NCBI GenBank assembly: GCA_007122045.1
Contig: SKJM01000111.1
Location: 1 to 5,204 of the forward strand
Direction: 5' to 3'
DNA from: Planctomycetales bacterium
GTDB lineage: Bacteria > Planctomycetota > Planctomycetia > Pirellulales > Thermoguttaceae
DNA length: 5,204 bases
Position numbers and translations under genes: made by a program. Positions within the stretch are counted from its first letter, which is position 1; each line of letters begins with the position of its first letter. The notes under the pieces were generated by a model. It made no database searches, had not been told where the DNA came from, and saw nothing but the letters and a program-made list of their open reading frames with translations. Positions 4,609 through 5,204 of the stretch are shown here, piece by piece.

Positions 4609-5204
4609 ATGAATCCCCTCCCCGAACAGGATCCACAGCTCTGGAACGCGATTGCCGGCGAAATGCAGCGGCAGCGAAGCGGCCTGGAGATGATCGCAAG
4701 CGAAAATTACTCCTCGCCCGCGGTGCGCGCCGCCTGTGCCTCGGTGCTTACCGACAAGTATGCCGAAGGCTACCCCGGCAAACGCTACTACGGCGGATGC
4801 GAGTTTGCCGACGTGGCCGAAAACCTCGCCCGCGACCGCGCCAAGCAACTCTTCGGCGCCGAGCACGCGAACGTGCAACCGCACTCGGGCGCCCAGGCCA
4901 ACACGGCCGTCTATCTTTCCACCCTGGAGCCGGGCGACGTGGTGCTCGGGCTCGACCTGGCCCACGGCGGGCACCTGACCCACGGCATGCACCTGAACAT
5001 CTCCGGCATGCTCTACCGCTTCCAGTCCTACGGCGTTCGGCCCGACACGCACCGGATCGATCTCGACCAGGTGGCCGCGCTGGCCCGCGAACACCGCCCC
5101 AAGCTCATCGTCGCCGGCGCCAGCGCCTACCCCCGGGAGATGCCCCACGCCGAGTTCGCCCAAATCGCCCGCCAGTGCGGCGCGAAACTCATGGTCGACA
5201 TGGC
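4609..5204 (+). CDS. glyA: Serine hydroxymethyltransferase, N-terminal part (cut by window end)
   Basis: This cytoplasmic pyridoxal-phosphate enzyme converts serine and tetrahydrofolate to glycine and 5,10-methylenetetrahydrofolate, the main entry to the one-carbon pool. The 198 complete codons present are just under half of the usual 410-420 residues. Landmark motifs are in order: LEMIASENY (26-34), [19 protein letters not shown] (47-65), the cofactor phosphate-binding PHSGAQAN (91-98), HGGHLTHG (119-126) with the His that stacks on the cofactor ring, AGASAYPRE (169-177), and MVDM (195-198) at the edge, leading into the conserved VDMAH segment. The catalytic lysine lies beyond the window. 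The AGASAYPR form is closer to Bacillus-type than to E. coli enzymes. The start is the ATG at 4609, whose N-terminal length fits the family; the ribosome binding site is weak (GCGAGA). It is divergent from the sigma operon. Confidence 0.97.
   Translation, partial: MNPLPEQDPQLWNAIAGEMQRQRSGLEMIASENYSSPAVRAACASVLTDKYAEGYPGKRYYGGCEFADVAENLARDRAKQLFGAEHANVQPHSGAQANTAVYLSTLEPGDVVLGLDLAHGGHLTHGMHLNISGMLYRFQSYGVRPDTHRIDLDQVAALAREHRPKLIVAGASAYPREMPHAEFAQIARQCGAKLMVDM

Noticed and set aside
4558..5163. Minus-strand open frame (201 residues) at the right end
   Set aside because: It is antisense to glyA, whose conserved motifs are unmistakable on the plus strand.

Overview
The window looks like a piece of chromosome from a GC-rich planctomycete, probably of the Pirellulales type. 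This is an inference from gene content: a PEP-CTERM exported protein, an ECF sigma factor paired with a membrane protein carrying a DUF1559-like pseudopilin region, and short GWKAYPT-type tandem repeats. The assignment rests on recall of families, not on a search.

Layout from left to right. Bases 1-170 are a 27-bp tandem repeat (six full units, cut off at the left edge). Bases 171-567 are non-coding and hold small hairpins, a possible terminator and a sigma70-like promoter. Bases 568-2196 (+) encode a 542-residue exported PEP-CTERM protein with an F-type lectin (fucolectin-like) domain whose fucose-binding residues are all present. A 64-bp convergent gap follows. On the minus strand, 3914-3267 encodes an ECF sigma factor. 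It is followed after 4 bp by 3262-2261, an anti-sigma-like protein with one membrane segment and a periplasmic DUF1559-like domain. Bases 3915-4608 are a roughly 690-bp divergent intergenic region rich in inverted repeats, with candidate promoters in both directions. From 4609 to the right edge runs the first half of glyA (serine hydroxymethyltransferase).

How the parts work together. The sigma and anti-sigma-like genes form a clear two-gene unit, probably a trans-envelope signalling pair with an ECF-type promoter of its own. The lectin is an independent exported protein, predicted to be sorted by an exosortase encoded elsewhere. glyA is a housekeeping one-carbon gene transcribed away from the sigma operon. 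Nothing in the window amounts to a wholly new system. The points most worth a second look are the intact fucose site in a PEP-CTERM planctomycete protein, the anti-sigma/DUF1559-like fusion, and the hairpin-forming 27-bp repeat.
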